From Actinoallomurus vinaceus (GTDB lineage Bacteria > Actinomycetota > Actinomycetes > Streptosporangiales > Streptosporangiaceae): a stretch of DNA of 64,000 nt. Shown one piece after another: positions 15,764-23,852 of this stretch. The stretch lies in contig NZ_BAABHK010000005.1 in assembly GCF_039542055.1 (NCBI RefSeq), positions 124,001-188,000 of the forward strand, written 5' to 3'. The notes beneath the pieces are model-generated. The model saw only the letters and a program-made list of their open reading frames with translations. It did no database searches and was not told the origin of the DNA. A program made the position numbers and the translations under genes. The stretch's first letter is position 1. Every line of letters starts with the position of its first letter.

Positions 15764-16524
15764 GACCGCCGTCCCTTCTCCTCCGAGGCCGAGACGAAGT
15801 CGGCGCGGTGCCGGTCACCGGCGCCCGCCAGGTTGAGTTCGAAGGTGAAGCCCTGCTCGAACCGGTAGCTGCGCTTCGGATCCACCGGGTCGATGCCGTT
15901 GAGCGACTCCTTGGCCCGGCGGATGACGTACGGGTCCTTGGCGGCGATGTCGCCGGCGACCTCCAGGGCCCTCTCGCGCAGCCCGGTCGGGGGCACGACC
16001 TCGAGCACCGACCCGTGCCGGTGCAGTTCGCCGGCCGTGACGGTGCGGCACGTGTAGACCATCGCCCGCATGAGGTGCTGCGGCACCAGCCGGGCCAGGT
16101 GGGTGGCCGCGCCGAGCGCGCCGCGGTCGACCTCGGGGAGGCCGAAGTAGGCGTCCTCGGAGGCCATGACGATGTCGGCGTTGCCGGCCAGGCCGATGCC
16201 GCCGCCGAGGCAGAAGCCGTGCACGGCCGCGATGACGGGCACCTCGCACTCGTACACGGCGGCGAACGCCGCGTAGCAGCCGCGGTTGGCGCCGAGCAGC
16301 GCGGTGTGCCCCTCGGTGGCCTGCATCTCCTTGATGTCGACGCCCGCGTTGAACCCCCGGCCTTCGGCGCGGAGCACGACGGCGCGGACGCCTTGGTCGC
16401 GGCCGGCGGCCAGGACGGCGTCGGCGAGGTCGTGCCAGCCCTGGACGGTCAGCGCGTTGACGGGCGGAGCGTCCATGACGATCTCGGCGACGCCCGGGTC
16501 GTGAACCGTGGTGGAGATGCCCAT
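15760..16524 (-). CDS. echA20: Enoyl-CoA hydratase-family protein, EchA20-like
   Basis: 254 residues, crotonase fold. The oxyanion-hole segments RAEGRGFNAGVDIKEM and HGFCLGGGIGLAGNADIV are clear, and the helix after GLPEVDRGALGAATHL is typical. EchA20 hydrolyses an intermediate ring in HIP catabolism; the position next to ipdA/ipdB and the divergent SDR genes is the same as in Mycobacterium tuberculosis Rv3548c-Rv3553. First gene of its operon, with the shared operator-like site 14 bases upstream of the start. Confidence 0.89.
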   Translation of the reverse strand: MGISTTVHDPGVAEIVMDAPPVNALTVQGWHDLADAVLAAGRDQGVRAVVLRAEGRGFNAGVDIKEMQATEGHTALLGANRGCYAAFAAVYECEVPVIAAVHGFCLGGGIGLAGNADIVMASEDAYFGLPEVDRGALGAATHLARLVPQHLMRAMVYTCRTVTAGELHRHGSVLEVVPPTGLRERALEVAGDIAAKDPYVIRRAKESLNGIDPVDPKRSYRFEQGFTFELNLAGAGDRHRADFVSASEEKGRRS

Positions 16525-16537
16525 GCGCTACCTTTCC

Positions 16538-16555
16538 ACCAAACATTTGTTAGAA
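16538..16555. promoter_or_regulatory. Operator-like site 2 (KstR2 regulon)
   Basis: ACCAAACATTTGTTAGAA, 17 of 18 identical to the site at 7075-7092, with arms CAAACA/TGTTAG. It lies in the 61-bp gap between echA20 and the divergent SDR gene, so one repressor could control both directions. Confidence 0.65.
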
Positions 16556-16585
16556 GTAACGTAGCAGAGCGAGGAAGGGGGTGCG

Positions 16586-17344
16586 ATGCCGCACACACTC
16601 GATCTCAGTGGCAAGGTCGCCGTCGTCACCGGGGGAGTGCGCGGGGTCGGCCTGGGCATCAGCCGGGCGTTCCTCGACGCGGGAGCCCGGGTGGTCGCCG
16701 TCGCCCGGCGCAGGCCGGACGAACTGCCGCCGGGTCTGGGGTTCGCCTCCCTCGACGTGCGCGACGCCGCCGCCGTGCGGGACTTCGTCGAGGGCCTCGA
16801 CCGGCTCGACGTCGTCGTCAACAACGCGGGCGGCACGCCCTACCTGCCCGCCGCCGAGGGCGACCCCCGCACGCACGTCAAGATCATCGAACTGAATCTG
16901 ATCGCGCCGCTCCTCGTCGCCCGCGCCGCCAACGCCGTCATGCAGCGCGGCGACGGCGGATCGATCATCATGATCGGCAGCGTGAGCGGTGTGCGCCCGT
17001 CCCCGGGCACGGCGGCGTACGGCGCGGCGAAGGCGGGCCTGGACAACCTCACCCGCAGCCTCGCCGTCGAGTGGGCGCCGAAGGTGCGCGTCAACGCGGT
17101 GACCCTCGGGATGGTCCGCACCGAGCGGTCCGACCTGCACTACGGCGACGAGGCGGGGATCGCCGCCGTCGAGCGGACCGTGCCCCTCGGCCGGCTGGCC
17201 GACCCGTACGACGCCGGGGCGGCGTGCGTCTTCCTCGCCTCGGACCTGGCGGGCTACGTGAGCGGTGCCGACCTGCTGGTACACGGCGGGGGAGAGCGTC
17301 CCGCCTTCCTCGACGCGGCCAACGCGAACCGGGAGAACAGATGA
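16586..17344 (+). CDS. SDR-family oxidoreductase (steroid cluster)
   Basis: 252 residues, classical SDR: VAVVTGGVRGVGLGISRAF (nucleotide loop), NNAGG, Ser in IGSVSGVR, YGAAKAG with catalytic Tyr and Lys, and a GADLLVHGG C-terminal segment. It corresponds in position to Rv3549c of M. tuberculosis, divergent from echA20, so a role in HIP side-chain or ring metabolism is likely but the exact step is unknown. Overlaps the next SDR gene by four bases (ATGA). Confidence 0.86.
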   Translation: MPHTLDLSGKVAVVTGGVRGVGLGISRAFLDAGARVVAVARRRPDELPPGLGFASLDVRDAAAVRDFVEGLDRLDVVVNNAGGTPYLPAAEGDPRTHVKIIELNLIAPLLVARAANAVMQRGDGGSIIMIGSVSGVRPSPGTAAYGAAKAGLDNLTRSLAVEWAPKVRVNAVTLGMVRTERSDLHYGDEAGIAAVERTVPLGRLADPYDAGAACVFLASDLAGYVSGADLLVHGGGERPAFLDAANANRENR

Positions 17345-18237
17345 TCTGTAAGGACCGTGTCGTCATCGTCACCGGCGCCGGGCGCGGGCTCGGCCGCGCC
17401 CACGCCCTGGAGTTCGCCCGGCAGGGCGCCGCGGTGGTGGTGAACGACATCGGGGTCGGCCTCGACGGGTCGGGCGGCTCCTCGGGCCCGGCGGACGAGG
17501 TCGTCGCCGAGATCCGGGCGCTCGGCGGGGAGGCGGTCGCCGCGCCGTACGACATCGCGACCTCCGGCGGTGCGGAGGCGCTGGTGCGGACCGCCCTCGA
17601 CGCGTTCGGCCGGCTGGACACGCTCGTCTGCAACGCCGGGTTCCTGCGCGACCGCATGCTCGTCAACCTGTCGGAGGAGGAGTGGGACGCCGTCGCGCGG
17701 GTGCACCTCAAAGGGCACTTCCTGCCGCTGAAGCACGCGGGGCTGCACTGGCGGGCCGAGGCGAAGGCGGGCCGTCCGGGGACCGGCCGGGTCGTCACGA
17801 CCTCCTCGGGCGCCGGGCTGCTCGGCAGCGTCGGCCAGGGCAACTACGCGGCGGCGAAGGCGGGCATCGTCGGGCTGACGCTGGTGGCTGCGGCTGAGCT
17901 GGGGCGCTACGGCGTGCTGGTCAACGCGGTCGCGCCCGCGGCCCGTACGCGCATGACCGAGCAGGTGTTCGCCGCGACGATGGCCGCGCCGGAGGGCGGC
18001 TTCGACGCGATGGCCCCGGACAACGTCTCGCCGCTCGTCGCCTGGCTCGGATCGGCCGGCTGCGACGTCACCGGCCGGGTGTTCGAGGTCGAGGGCGGTC
18101 GCGTCTGCGTGATGGAGGGCTTCCGGCACGGCCCCGCCGTCGACAAGGGGGCCCGCTGGGATCCCGCCGAGCTCGGGCCCGTCGTCCACGACCTGCTGGC
18201 CGACGCCGCGAAGCCGGAGCCCGTGTACGGCGCCTGA
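17341..18237 (+). CDS. SDR-family dehydrogenase (steroid cluster)
   Basis: 298 residues. VVIVTGAGRGLGRAHALEFA, NDIGV, CNAGFLRDRML, TSSGAGLLGSVGQGNYAAAKAG give an SDR of the type related to the dehydrogenase part of multifunctional beta-oxidation enzymes. It matches the position of Rv3548c. Translationally coupled to the upstream SDR through ATGA. A roughly 40-residue tail after the Rossmann domain (EGFRHGPAVDKGARWDPAEL) is typical of this subgroup. Substrate unknown. Confidence 0.86.
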   Translation: MICKDRVVIVTGAGRGLGRAHALEFARQGAAVVVNDIGVGLDGSGGSSGPADEVVAEIRALGGEAVAAPYDIATSGGAEALVRTALDAFGRLDTLVCNAGFLRDRMLVNLSEEEWDAVARVHLKGHFLPLKHAGLHWRAEAKAGRPGTGRVVTTSSGAGLLGSVGQGNYAAAKAGIVGLTLVAAAELGRYGVLVNAVAPAARTRMTEQVFAATMAAPEGGFDAMAPDNVSPLVAWLGSAGCDVTGRVFEVEGGRVCVMEGFRHGPAVDKGARWDPAELGPVVHDLLADAAKPEPVYGA

Positions 18238-18367
18238 CTCAACGGATTTTTCTTTAGAGTGAGGGGTTTTTCACAGTCTGTACGTCACCAGGGTGAAACA
18301 CGGCTGTCCTATGGTTAGTTAGCCTTAAGCAACATTTGTGCTGACGAAGCATAGGAGCGCACCCCCG

Positions 18368-20722
18368 ATGACAACGGGCGCCCACGCGGCGGGCCGGGCA
18401 GACGACCACGCCCTCGGATCCGGGTACAAGTGGATCGCGCTGTCGAACACGACGCTCGGCGTGCTCATGGTCATGATCAATCAGTCGATCGTGCTCATCG
18501 CGCTGCCGAACATCTTCGACGGCATCGGCCTGAACCCTCTCGACCCCGGAAACACCAGCTACCTGCTGTGGATGATGATGGGGTTCATGGTCGTCACCGC
18601 CGTGCTGGTGGTGTCCTTCGGCCGGCTCGGCGACATGTACGGCCGGGTCCGCATGTACAACCTCGGCTTCGCGGTCTTCACCATCTGTTCGATCCTGCTG
18701 TCGGTCAGCTGGATGCACGGGTCCGCCGCGGCGCTGTGGCTCATCGGCTGGCGGATCGTCCAGGGCATCGGCGGCGCGCTGCTGTTCGCCAACTCCACCG
18801 CCATCATCACCGACGCCTTCCCGGCCACCCGGCGGGGCATGGCCCTCGGCATCAACGCGATCGCGGCCATCGCCGGGTCGTTCATCGGGCTCGTCCTCGG
18901 CGGCGTCCTCGGGCCGGTGAACTGGCACTACATCTTCCTGGTGTCGGTGCCGTTCGGTGTCTTCGGCACCTTCTGGGCCTACATCAAGTTGCACGACGCC
19001 GGGGTGCGCAAGAAGGCCCGGATCGACTGGTGGGGCAACCTGACTTTCGCAATTGGCTTGATTTCTGTTCTCGTTGGCATCACATACGGCATCCAGCCGT
19101 ACAAAGATCACACCATGGGATGGACCAACCCGTGGGTTCTCGCCGCGCTGATCGGCGGCGCGCTCGTGCTGTGCGTCTTCGTCTACATCGAGACGAAGAT
19201 CGCCGAGCCGCTGTTCAACCTGTCGCTCTTCCGGAACCGCACGTTCACGGCGGGCAACCTGGCGAGCCTGCTCACCGCGCTCGGCCGCGGCGGCCTGCAG
19301 TTCATGCTGATCATCTGGCTGCAGGGCATCTGGCTGCCCCAGCACGGCTACAGCTTCGAGGACACGCCGCTGTGGGCGGGCATCTACATGATCCCGCTGA
19401 CCGTCGGCTTCCTGGTGTCGGCGCCGCTGTCCGGACTGCTGTCGGACCGGGTCGGCGTCCGGGCGTTCACCGCGGGCGGCGCCCTCGTCACGGGGGTGAG
19501 CTTCCTGCTGCTGCTCGCCATCCCGGTGAACTTCTCCTACTGGGTGTTCGCCGTCCTGCTGGTGGTCAACGGCATCGGCTCCGGCATGTTCGCCTCCCCG
19601 AACCGCGCCGAGATCATGAACGCCGTCCCGGCCGACCAGCGGGGCGTCGGGGCGGGCATGATCGCGACCTTCCAGAACGCCGCGTCGGTGCTGTCCATCG
19701 GCATCTTCTTCAGCCTCATGGTCGCCGGGCTGTCCCACAGCCTGCCGTCCGCGCTGCACAGCGGCCTGACCGCCCAGGGCGTTCCGGACCAGTCGGCCCA
19801 GGCCATCTCGCACCTGCCGCCGATCGCGGTCCTGTTCGCGGCGTTCCTCGGCTACAACCCGATGCGGCAGCTGCTCGGTCCCGAGCTGAACCGGCTGCCC
19901 GCCGACCACGCGTCCTACCTGACCGGCCGCAGCTTCTTCCCGCACCTCATCACCCAGCCGTTCCATGACGGCCTGACGATCGCCTTCTGGTTCGCCATCG
20001 CCGCCTGCGTCGTCGCCGCGATCGCGTCGCTGCTGACCCAGCGGAGGAGGGCCGCCCGGAAGGCCACCGAGCACGAGTCCCTCGGGTCGGAGCTGGTCGG
20101 GGTGACCGGGGAGGCCGGCGTGGCGCTCAGCGAGCCCATGGTCCCGCAGATGTCGCCGACGGCCGTGCACGCGCGGCCGGCCGCCGAGCGCGCCGCGTCG
20201 AACGGCCGGACCGGGCCGGTCATCGCGGGGTTCGTCCACGACGGGGCCGGCGCGCCCGTCGCGGGCGCCGCCGTCACGGTCACCGGCCCCGACGGGCACC
20301 AGCTCGGCCGGGCCGCCACCGGGCCGGACGGCCGGTACGCCATCGCGGTCACCGCCGGCGACCACCTCGTCATCGTCACCGCGCCCGGCCGTATCCCGCA
20401 GGCCGCGACCGTCCTGGTGGCCGAGGCGTCGGTCATCCGCGACTTCCCGCTCGTCCCCGACACGGTCGAACCGGCCGGTGAGATGTACGGCGTCGTGCGA
20501 TCCCCGCTGGGCATGCCCGTCGGCGGGATCACCACCACCGTCACTGACGAGAATGGCGAGGTGGTGGCGACCACGGTCACCGACGAGAACGGGGCGTACC
20601 GGATCACCGGCCTGGTCGACGGGAACTACACGCTGGTCGCGGCCGGCCATCGACCGGTGACGCACACGGTCCAGGTCACGCCGGGCGCACCGGCCACCGT
20701 ACGCGTGACGTTGGGCGACTGA
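18368..20722 (+). CDS. MFS transporter fused to CarboxypepD_reg-like domains
   Basis: About 784 residues. Residues ~15-560 are an EmrB/QacA-type (DHA2, 14-helix) transporter: GVLMVMINQSIVLIALPNIF, WRIVQGIGGALLF, and many hydrophobic segments. Residues ~615-784 are two carboxypeptidase-regulatory-like beta-sandwich repeats: VIAGFVHDGAGAPVAGAAVT with GPDGRYAI, and YGVVRSPLGMPVGGITTT with DENGAYRITGLVDGNYTL. Such domains are usually extracytoplasmic carbohydrate- or surface-binding modules, so fusion to a transporter is unusual. ATG 18368 is preceded by AGGAG; an upstream in-frame TTG/CTG-type start would only add a few residues. The two genes after a 574-bp gap encode the same domain type. Confidence 0.85.
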   Translation: MTTGAHAAGRADDHALGSGYKWIALSNTTLGVLMVMINQSIVLIALPNIFDGIGLNPLDPGNTSYLLWMMMGFMVVTAVLVVSFGRLGDMYGRVRMYNLGFAVFTICSILLSVSWMHGSAAALWLIGWRIVQGIGGALLFANSTAIITDAFPATRRGMALGINAIAAIAGSFIGLVLGGVLGPVNWHYIFLVSVPFGVFGTFWAYIKLHDAGVRKKARIDWWGNLTFAIGLISVLVGITYGIQPYKDHTMGWTNPWVLAALIGGALVLCVFVYIETKIAEPLFNLSLFRNRTFTAGNLASLLTALGRGGLQFMLIIWLQGIWLPQHGYSFEDTPLWAGIYMIPLTVGFLVSAPLSGLLSDRVGVRAFTAGGALVTGVSFLLLLAIPVNFSYWVFAVLLVVNGIGSGMFASPNRAEIMNAVPADQRGVGAGMIATFQNAASVLSIGIFFSLMVAGLSHSLPSALHSGLTAQGVPDQSAQAISHLPPIAVLFAAFLGYNPMRQLLGPELNRLPADHASYLTGRSFFPHLITQPFHDGLTIAFWFAIAACVVAAIASLLTQRRRAARKATEHESLGSELVGVTGEAGVALSEPMVPQMSPTAVHARPAAERAASNGRTGPVIAGFVHDGAGAPVAGAAVTVTGPDGHQLGRAATGPDGRYAIAVTAGDHLVIVTAPGRIPQAATVLVAEASVIRDFPLVPDTVEPAGEMYGVVRSPLGMPVGGITTTVTDENGEVVATTVTDENGAYRITGLVDGNYTLVAAGHRPVTHTVQVTPGAPATVRVTLGD

Positions 20723-21296
20723 CCATGGCCGCCGCAGAGACGGAACACGCGGCGGGGGGCGACGCCGTGGACGCCCCCGCCGCCGTGGCGGGGCGCCTCC
20801 GTGTCGCCCTCCGTCGACCTCAACCGCAACTGGCCGGACCAGCTCACCGTTCCTCAACACCGAGCAGGATTGAGTCCCGCGCAGCGGCATGCCCCGAACG
20901 GTCTTGGGCATACTGGGTCACCCACGTTCAACCCCGGGCGGCGACGCACGTCCCGCGTGCGCTCCACTCCCAGGGCGGCGAGCTTCCTAGCGACCCGGTC
21001 ATAGCGGTGCGAGCAATGGTGCCCGGGGAGGCCCCGGACCATCTCTCTGGTGGAACGGGGGCCCCGCACACCGGTGTCACACCGGATGCATCAGGTCAGT
21101 CACGGACTGTACATGCATGGTAACGGATACGTCAACGCCGACCAGCGGGTGAACCTCGCCGCGGCCCTGCCCGCCCTGGAGACCATGGCCGCCGTACCGG
21201 ATCGGCCGCAGAACGAAGAGATGGCCGGCCACACCCGGCACCCCTGGCCGCCAGAACCCCACGACCGGTCCGAGCGACCCACGAAAGAAGACAGGG
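20723..21296. other. Intergenic stretch without a supported gene
   Basis: 574 bases between the transporter fusion and the next gene. Short open frames exist on both strands, but none has a family signature, a convincing ribosome site and the third-position GC bias of the neighbours. The composition is uneven, with an AT-richer patch near 21085-21135. It could be a decayed gene. Confidence 0.5.
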
Positions 21297-22073
21297 ATGA
21301 CTGAGAACACGGCGCTCAGCGAGACGCTCACCGTCTTCGGCACGGTGCGGCGGACGGAGGGACCGCCGGTGGCGGACGCGGTGGTCACCCTCGCCGACAT
21401 GGCCGGGCGCAAGATCGGTTCCGCGTACACCGGGATGGACGGGGAGTACCGCCTCACCGTGTCCAAGGGCGGCACCTACCTGATCATCGCCTCGGCGCCC
21501 GGCCACGAGCCGATCGCCTCGCTGGTCGCGGTGGGAGATGGCACCGTACGCCACGACATGACGATCGCCGGCGTCGGCGGGCTGATCGGCATCGTCCGGA
21601 TCTCCGGCACCCGCGAGCCGGTCGCCGACGCCACGATCACCGTCACCGACGTCCAGGGGGACGTGGTCGGAACGGCGCGCAGCACCGAGGGCGGCGGCTT
21701 CTCCTTCATCAGCCTCCCCGAAGGCAGCTACACCCTCGTGGCCTCGTCGCCCGGGCAGCGGCCGGTGGCCGCCGCGGTGACGGTCCGGCAGGGCACGCAG
21801 ACCCGGCGGGACCTCGAACTGCAGGCGCGGGGCACCGTGAACGGCGAGGTGTGGCTGCACGACCGGCCGTACGACGGGGCGCGCCTCACCCTGATGGACG
21901 AGGCCGGGAGCATCGTGGGAACGGCCGTGAGCGGCGTGAACGGCGAGTTCTCCTTCGGCGACCTCGACCCGGGGACGTACGCACTCGTCGCCGCGGGCCA
22001 CGGCCCCGCCGCCGTCCCCGTCCAGATCACCGGCGGCCGGTCCATCGAGACCGACGTCACGCTGACCGCCTGA
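21297..22073 (+). CDS. Triple CarboxypepD_reg-like domain protein
   Basis: 258 residues made of three beta-sandwich repeats of ~80 residues. They start near VFGTVRRTEGPPVADAVVTL, GIVRISGTREPVADATITV and GEVWLHDRPYDGARLTL; each contains a (D/N)GE(Y/F) or equivalent turn and a (G/P)xYTLVAS-like strand. No signal peptide or membrane helix. The repeats resemble those at the C-terminus of the upstream MFS fusion. ATG 21297 follows ACAGGG. Probably co-transcribed with the YceI fusion 13 bases downstream. Function unknown. Confidence 0.82.
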   Translation: MTENTALSETLTVFGTVRRTEGPPVADAVVTLADMAGRKIGSAYTGMDGEYRLTVSKGGTYLIIASAPGHEPIASLVAVGDGTVRHDMTIAGVGGLIGIVRISGTREPVADATITVTDVQGDVVGTARSTEGGGFSFISLPEGSYTLVASSPGQRPVAAAVTVRQGTQTRRDLELQARGTVNGEVWLHDRPYDGARLTLMDEAGSIVGTAVSGVNGEFSFGDLDPGTYALVAAGHGPAAVPVQITGGRSIETDVTLTA

Positions 22074-22086
22074 AAGGGGCTGTTCC

Positions 22087-22896
22087 GTGCATTCCGCGAA
22101 CGTCACCGTCACGGCCCGGATCCTCGCCCCGGGGGGCTGGCCGGTCGAGCATGCGATCCTCACCCTCACCGACGCGACCGGGCGGCAGGCGGCCCGCACC
22201 ATGGTCGACACGACGGGCCGCGCCCTCATCGAGGGGGTCGCGCCCGGCGCCTACACCCTGATCGTCTCGGCCGCGGGCCACCAGCCGACGGCCCGCACCG
22301 CGGTCGTCGGCGCGAACGGCCTCGAACTCGGTGACATCGAGCTCACAGGAGCGGGCGGGCGCCCGATCCCCGACCCGGGCGTCTGGGACATCGACCCCGT
22401 GCACTCGTCCGTTCAGGTGCGCGCCCGCCACCTCGGCCTGGCCAGCGTCCGCGGGCGGATCGCCGAGTTCAGCGGTCACGCGGTCGTCACCGACCCCGTG
22501 GAGAACTCCAGCGTGGAGGTCACCATGCGGGCCGCCAGCGTCGACACCGGGAACACCGACCGCGACACGCACCTGCGCAGCAAGGACTTCCTGTACGTCG
22601 ACGCGTTCCCCGAAATCGTCTTCCGGAGCAAGGGCCTGCGGCGGCTGGCCGAGGACCGGTGGGCGATGGACGGCGAGCTGACCATCCGCGGCGTGACCCG
22701 CCCGGTCACGCTGGACACCACGTACAACGGCATGGGGCCGGACCAGTGGGGCGGCGTGCGCTGCGGCTTCCACGCGGTGACGGAGCTCAACCGCGACGAG
22801 TTCGCCGTCGACTGGAACCAGGCGGTACGGGTCGGGATCGCCGCGGTCGGCGGCACCCTGCAGGTCGAGATCGACATCGAGATCGTCAAGCGCTGA
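22087..22896 (+). CDS. CarboxypepD_reg-like plus YceI-domain protein
   Basis: 269 residues from GTG 22087. Residues ~1-90 are one CarboxypepD_reg-like repeat (PGGWPVEHAILTLTDATG, GAYTLIVSAAGHQP). Residues ~97-269 are a YceI lipocalin-like domain: WDIDPVHSSVQVRARHLGL, NTDRDTHLRSKDFLYVDAFP, LTIRGVTRPVTLD and a final strand TLQVEIDIEIVKR. YceI proteins bind isoprenoid-type lipids and are often secreted, yet no signal peptide is visible. The fusion and its neighbours suggest one cytoplasmic or unconventional lipid-handling set. Confidence 0.85.
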   Translation: MHSANVTVTARILAPGGWPVEHAILTLTDATGRQAARTMVDTTGRALIEGVAPGAYTLIVSAAGHQPTARTAVVGANGLELGDIELTGAGGRPIPDPGVWDIDPVHSSVQVRARHLGLASVRGRIAEFSGHAVVTDPVENSSVEVTMRAASVDTGNTDRDTHLRSKDFLYVDAFPEIVFRSKGLRRLAEDRWAMDGELTIRGVTRPVTLDTTYNGMGPDQWGGVRCGFHAVTELNRDEFAVDWNQAVRVGIAAVGGTLQVEIDIEIVKR

Positions 22897-22980
22897 GCGG
22901 ACGACCGGCCGCCGAGGGACTGTACGACGGGGCGGGTCCGGTCCTGGGACGGTCGAGTGCCGACCGGCCGCCGACCGCTT

Positions 22981-22999
22981 GTACTACAGGGCGTAGTAC
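22981..22999. promoter_or_regulatory. Palindrome GTACTAC-N5-GTAGTAC
   Basis: A perfect 7-bp inverted repeat with a five-base centre lies 38 bases before the start at 23037, next to a duplicated segment (gaccggccgccg at about 22904 and 22961). The arms resemble BlaI/MecI/CopY-type operators (TACTAC/GTAGTA). No such regulator gene is in the window. Confidence 0.5.
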
Positions 23000-23036
23000 T
23001 GTCTTCGTCCGAAGGCAGAACGAGAAAGGCTGACGC

Positions 23037-23396
23037 GTGGTCCACGCCCTGGCGGTGTCACTGATCATCGGCGTGCTCGTGCTCGCCGGTCTCGCGCTCG
23101 TGACCGCCGCCCTGAACCGCCGGGTCGGCGTGCTGCTGCTCGGCGCGGCCGCCGCGGGAGAGGCCGGCCTGCTCGTCCAGGTGGTCTGGGCGATCGTCCG
23201 GCTCGCCGGCGGCGCACGACCGGCCGGGGGAATGGCGATCTTCATCGGCTACCTCGCCGGGTCGCTGGTGATCCTGCCCATCGCCGCCCTCTGGGGGCTG
23301 GGGGAGCGCAGCCGCTGGGGCCCGGTCGTCGTGGCCGCCGGCTTCCTGGTGACCGCCGTCCTGATCGTCCGTATGCAGCAGGTGTGGCATGGCTGA
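23037..23396 (+). CDS. Small membrane protein, four helices
   Basis: 119 residues from GTG 23037 (GAAAGG upstream). Four hydrophobic segments, roughly residues 4-23, 30-55, 65-85 and 93-112. No family recognised with confidence. Overlaps the following membrane-protein gene by eight bases, so the pair is likely one operon behind the palindrome at 22981. Confidence 0.72.
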   Translation: MVHALAVSLIIGVLVLAGLALVTAALNRRVGVLLLGAAAAGEAGLLVQVVWAIVRLAGGARPAGGMAIFIGYLAGSLVILPIAALWGLGERSRWGPVVVAAGFLVTAVLIVRMQQVWHG

Positions 23397-23820
23397 GCGT
23401 GAAGGCGGCCGCCCCGTGGCAGGCCCTGAGCGGACCGCGCGCCGATCCGGTCCGGGCCGGGTGCTGATCGCCGTGTACGGCGTGTTCGCCCTCGCCGCCA
23501 CGTCACGGGCCGGCGTGCAGATCGCCACGCGGTTCCACGAGGCGCCGGTCGCCTACCTGCTGTCGGCGTTCGCCGCCGTCGTGTACATCCTGGCCACCGT
23601 GACGCTGGCCCGCTCGGGCCGTACGTCGTATCGCGTCGCCGTCACCTCCTGCACGATCGAGTTGATCGGCGTGCTCGCGGTCGGCACCTACAGCCTCACC
23701 GACCGCGCCGCCTTCCCCGACGCGACGGTGTGGTCCGGCTACGGCAGCGGGTACGGCTTCGTGCCACTCGTGCTCCCGGTGCTCGGACTGCTGTGGCTGC
23801 GCCGAACCGCACCGCGCTGA
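23389..23820 (+). CDS. Small membrane protein
   Basis: 143 residues. A charged N-terminus (~residues 1-22) precedes four predicted membrane segments (VLIAVYGVFALAATSRAGVQ, AYLLSAFAAVVYILATVTLA, VTSCTIELIGVLAVGTYSL, FVPLVLPVLGLLWL). It resembles a group of actinobacterial integral membrane proteins of unknown function. Starts inside the upstream gene, suggesting translational coupling. Confidence 0.72.
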   Translation: MAEREGGRPVAGPERTARRSGPGRVLIAVYGVFALAATSRAGVQIATRFHEAPVAYLLSAFAAVVYILATVTLARSGRTSYRVAVTSCTIELIGVLAVGTYSLTDRAAFPDATVWSGYGSGYGFVPLVLPVLGLLWLRRTAPR

Positions 23821-23852
23821 GAGGCCGGGGGTGTCCCGGCTAGCCTTGCGGC

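Noticed and set aside
15808..17340. Very long open frame reading through into the second SDR gene
   Set aside because: It runs antisense to echA20 and out of frame with the first SDR; both of those have strong family motifs. Long stop-free frames are expected opposite high-GC genes.
18311..18333. IdeR/DmdR iron box upstream of the MFS fusion (ggttagttagccttaagc)
   Set aside because: Only about 12 of 19 positions fit the consensus I recall and the left arm is poor.
20725..21123. 132-codon frame after the MFS fusion
   Set aside because: Low-complexity N-terminus, no family resemblance and no supporting ribosome site.
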